A stretch of 54,499 nucleotides of DNA, taken from the NCBI GenBank assembly GCA_019058425.1, contig JAHPYZ010000016.1, positions 7,266 through 61,764 on the forward strand. Reading direction: 5' to 3'. Under the pieces are notes generated by a model. It made no database searches and had not been told where the DNA came from. It saw only the letters and a program-made list of their open reading frames with translations. Numbering within the stretch: position 1 is the first letter of the stretch; each line of letters begins with the position of its first letter. Positions 52,819-54,499 of the stretch are shown here, one piece after another. The stretch is from Promethearchaeota archaeon (GTDB lineage: Archaea; Asgardarchaeota; Lokiarchaeia; Sigyniarchaeales; SOKP01). Both the position numbers and the translations under genes were made by a program.

Positions 52819-53262
52819 ATTCTAAAAAAAGTTGGATTAGGCGGAACTTTCGATCATCTTCACGAGGGTCATAAATTTTTATTAAAGACCGCTTTATCTG
52901 TCTCTGAATTTGTAGAGATTGGATTAACATCTCAAGATTTATTAAAAAATAAAAAATTTTCCTCAAAATTAGAAGACTACCAGACTAGAAAAAAGAATTT
53001 GAAAACATTTATTAAATCAATTGCAGATTTAAAGCGAATTACTATCGTAGAAATTAAGAATTGGGCTGATATGGATAAATATGCTCAAGACCCAGAATAT
53101 GAGGGATTAATAGTCAGCCAAGAAACTTATGAAAATGCTGTAAAATTAAATGAAAATAGAGAGGATAAAGGATTAAACCCACTTATTTTAATTGTAATTC
53201 CTCTCCTTAAAGACAAATATAACAATAAATTTAGTTCTACTTCAATTAGAGAAAAAGTATAA
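52819..53262 (+). CDS. coaD: Phosphopantetheine adenylyltransferase with ATT start
   Basis: Fourth step of coenzyme A synthesis: transfer of AMP from ATP to 4'-phosphopantetheine. The nucleotidyltransferase motif is GLGGTFDHLHEGHKFLL (HxGH-like HEGH), with the closing motif KFSSTSIRE (ST-x-IR). The 147 residues match the archaeal/eukaryotic PPAT type. Conserved sequence reaches residue 4, directly after an in-frame TAG at 52816-52818. Only ATT 52819 or CTA 52822 can start it; the next TTG (52998) or ATG (53070) would delete the active site. GGGTG lies 9 nt before the ATT. Confidence 0.87.
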   Translation: MLKKVGLGGTFDHLHEGHKFLLKTALSVSEFVEIGLTSQDLLKNKKFSSKLEDYQTRKKNLKTFIKSIADLKRITIVEIKNWADMDKYAQDPEYEGLIVSQETYENAVKLNENREDKGLNPLILIVIPLLKDKYNNKFSSTSIREKV

Positions 53263-53276
53263 AAAAAAAATGGGAT

Positions 53277-54092
53277 TTAAAATTTTACTTTAAATCTTTT
53301 TCTGATTATTATTACCGTTATTAGACCTATTAAGCAAAATATTACACTTAAATGATATCCTGGTATTCCTGGTTGTGATGATTCAGGCACCAATATAACT
53401 GTTATTACATGTTCAGCTTCAATATTACCTGCTACATCAATCGCTTGATATGTGATTTCATATTCTCCATAGTCAGAATTAGAAAGATTAAATGGAAAGA
53501 TATAATCAAACCAAATAGAATTATTGACTTTATACCTTATTGAAGAAATTCCTGAACCAAATAGTTCATCAGTAGCAGTTATAGAAAAGCTTGTAGTTCT
53601 AATTACCATGTTTGGAAGCGCATATGGAGTATATGATATTGAAGCTGTAGGAGATGTTGTGTCAGTACGATGCACTGTTATTTGTTGTTCCATCTCATAG
53701 TTATTAACTTGATCTACTGCTTGATAAGTAATAAGAGTAGCTCCATATGGATAATTAGCTAACGAAAATGGTGTATTATATGTAATCCAACTAGAATCAT
53801 TAATCTTATATCTTATGAATGAAACTCCAGAACCCGAACCATCATCTGCTATGATAGAAAATTCAGTTGTTTCATTAACTATATCAATTCCGCTATGAGG
53901 TGAGAAATTAATTGAACTTGTTGGGGCATATGTATCTTTCCAAACAACTCTTTCACTATACGCTTCCAATCCCCATTTGTCCTTAGCATAGAACCTTATA
54001 GAGACAGATCCATTTACCATCTTATCCCATTCTGTTTGATTTATGATACCAGTAAATCCTGTAAAAGTTATATTTTCTCCCCCATTTAGCAT
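53277..54092 (-). pseudogene. 5'-truncated surface protein with archaeosortase-type C-terminus
   Basis: Two OmpL47-like beta repeats (SGSGVSFIRYKINDSSW, GSGISSIRYKVNNSIW) of about 95 residues follow the tail of another domain (TGIINQTEWDKMVNGSVSIRFYAKDKWG). The end is Pro-Gly-Ile-Pro-Gly-Tyr, a membrane helix, then RKRFKVKF, like the Loki/PGF-CTERM sorting tails. The first ATG is at 54092, but homology-like sequence (RWY) continues upstream to about 54110 with no start or signal peptide before a TAA near 54142. A surface protein without a signal cannot be exported, so it is likely a remnant of a larger gene. Confidence 0.6.
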
Positions 54093-54292
54093 ATACCATC
54101 TTGAGAATAAATTTAATTCAATAATAGAAATGTTTAAAGGTTCTTACAAATTAAAAAGCTAAAATTTTTTACTTAGACTTATTTATTGATTATTAGGAAA
54201 TAAATTCTTAATATTTGAAAGTTATGACACTATCTACGAAGAATCATTGTTTAAAGATAGGTATACTTCAAGATTTATTTTTGTCTAAATTG

Positions 54293-54314
54293 TTTACTCT
54301 GCCAAGGGAGTAAA
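54293..54314. repeat. 7-bp hairpin overlapping the dyad arm
   Basis: TTTACTC (54293-54299) and GAGTAAA (54308-54314) form a perfect 7-bp stem with an 8-nt loop. The stem shares bases with the left arm of the 42-bp dyad, so the two folds exclude each other in RNA. Confidence 0.45.
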
Positions 54315-54342
54315 ATTTCTTAAGAATAACTAATCCCTTGGC
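54301..54342. repeat. 42-bp dyad with co-centred inner palindrome
   Basis: GCCAAGGGA (54301-54309) and TCCCTTGGC (54334-54342) are perfect 9-bp inverted arms. The 10-bp palindrome TTCTTAAGAA (54317-54326) is centred on exactly the same point, 54321.5. In all, 16 of 21 half-positions are symmetric. The arms are GC-rich in a very AT-rich setting. A protein-binding site or a structured RNA element is possible. Confidence 0.6.
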
Positions 54343-54423
54343 TGCGGAATTTTTGATTTCATTTTGATTCATATTCAAAAATTTAAGAATTAAATTATAA
54401 AAGATCTGCCTAATTCAAGATCG

Positions 54424-54462
54424 GATGATTTACGATGATTTAATTCACGAAAGATTTAAATA
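54424..54462 (+). promoter_or_regulatory. Candidate archaeal promoter with upstream direct repeat
   Basis: TTTAAATA at 54455-54462 is a TATA-type box preceded by a purine-rich CGAAAG that can serve as BRE. It lies 24 nt before ATG 54486, which predicts a leaderless or nearly leaderless transcript. Upstream, GATGATTTA occurs twice (54424-54432 and 54434-54442) with a 10-bp period, placing both copies on one face of the helix as for a regulator site. Confidence 0.5.
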
Positions 54463-54485
54463 TATTAGAGATTTTAAAAGATATA

Positions 54486-54499
54486 ATGAAAAAGAAAAA
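54486..54499 (+). CDS. Start of a gene leaving the window (partial)
   Basis: ATG followed by Lys codons (MKKK) runs off the right edge. It is supported only by its spacing from the TATA-like box at 54455-54462. A basic start could be a signal peptide n-region. Nothing can be said about function. Confidence 0.3.

Larger units (their letters stand above)
54093..54499. promoter_or_regulatory. Non-coding right end with dyad element and promoter
   Basis: No complete gene is seen in these 407 bases. The contents are a 42-bp dyad at 54301-54342, an overlapping hairpin at 54293-54314, a 9-bp direct repeat at 54424-54442, a TATA-like box at 54455-54462 and a possible ATG at 54486. Confidence 0.5.

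Noticed and set aside
52999..53262. Short gene starting at ATG/TTG inside coaD
   Set aside because: The GGTFDHLHEGHK active-site motif lies upstream in the same frame, so the short version is only the C-terminal part.
1..54499. tRNA, rRNA, CRISPR arrays, insertion sequences, integrase or attachment sites
   Set aside because: I read the intergenic regions for cloverleaf-type sequence, regular spaced repeats and transposase motifs and saw none that could be supported.

Overview
The window looks like a piece of an Asgard archaeal chromosome, probably Lokiarchaeia-like. The DNA is very AT-rich. The information genes are archaeal in type: RadA, a compact tyrosyl-tRNA synthetase, an archaeal/eukaryotic-type phosphopantetheine adenylyltransferase and a DUF1512 protein. 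They lie beside genes of eukaryotic flavour: an Rpn11/CSN5-like JAMM protease, a Vps29-like phosphoesterase, a SERCA-like P-type ATPase, a 23-repeat leucine-rich-repeat protein and a giant surface receptor with a cytoplasmic longin/roadblock-like domain. The taxon is inferred from these protein families; no rRNA gene is present to confirm it.

Layout. 0.1-3.9 kb: a tandem pair of zinc dehydrogenases, divergent from a two-subunit ThDP decarboxylase (ComD/ComE type). 4-8.1 kb: JAMM-TPR protease, a protein with two C2HC zinc fingers, a radical SAM enzyme and, on the other strand, a helical protein with a possible winged-helix end. 8.3-9.8 kb: three small membrane proteins in an operon. 10.1-13.9 kb: Ca2+-type ATPase and the beta subunit of an ADP-forming acyl-CoA synthetase. 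14.1-20.2 kb: the 1887-residue receptor and a small winged-helix-like protein. 20.2-23 kb: RadA with an unusual N-terminal extension, and a phosphoglucose-isomerase-like SIS protein. 23-28.5 kb: a surface-glycan block (GT-C transferase, sugar aminotransferase, sugar oxidoreductase, hexapeptide acyltransferase, GT2 transferase, flippase-like protein). 28.6-35.7 kb: a U32 protein and a complete histidine-to-glutamate route (hutU, hutH, hutI, and convergent ftcD). 35.9-42.8 kb: LRR protein, iron-containing alcohol dehydrogenase, SCP2-like protein, Vps29-like protein, ADP-forming synthetase alpha subunit, tyrS. 42.9-50.9 kb: PPDK, HAD phosphatase, SCP2-like protein, AMP-forming acyl-CoA ligase and tungsten aldehyde:ferredoxin oxidoreductase. 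51-54.5 kb: DUF1512, a membrane zinc-ribbon protein, coaD, a 5'-truncated surface protein with an archaeosortase-type tail, and a dyad-rich region before a gene that leaves the window.

The strongest unusual signal is in hutU. The urocanase frame is broken by a 30-nt insert carrying two in-frame stops, exactly inside the conserved Gly-Gln-Met motif. Removing those 30 nt recreates the Gln codon CAA and the frame. The flanks fold into a bulge-helix-bulge with two 3-nt bulges placed so that cleavage between bulge nucleotides 2 and 3 gives exactly that join. I read it as a protein-coding intron spliced by the tRNA-splicing endonuclease. Two other genes, hutH and coaD, have no ATG, GTG or TTG at their conserved N-termini and appear to begin at CTG/ATA/ATC and ATT.

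Metabolically the genes suggest a heterotrophic anaerobe. Histidine goes to glutamate. Aldehydes and alcohols are interconverted by AOR, Fe-ADH and Zn-ADHs. Acyl-CoA thioesters yield ATP through ADP-forming synthetases, and PPDK links pyruvate and PEP.
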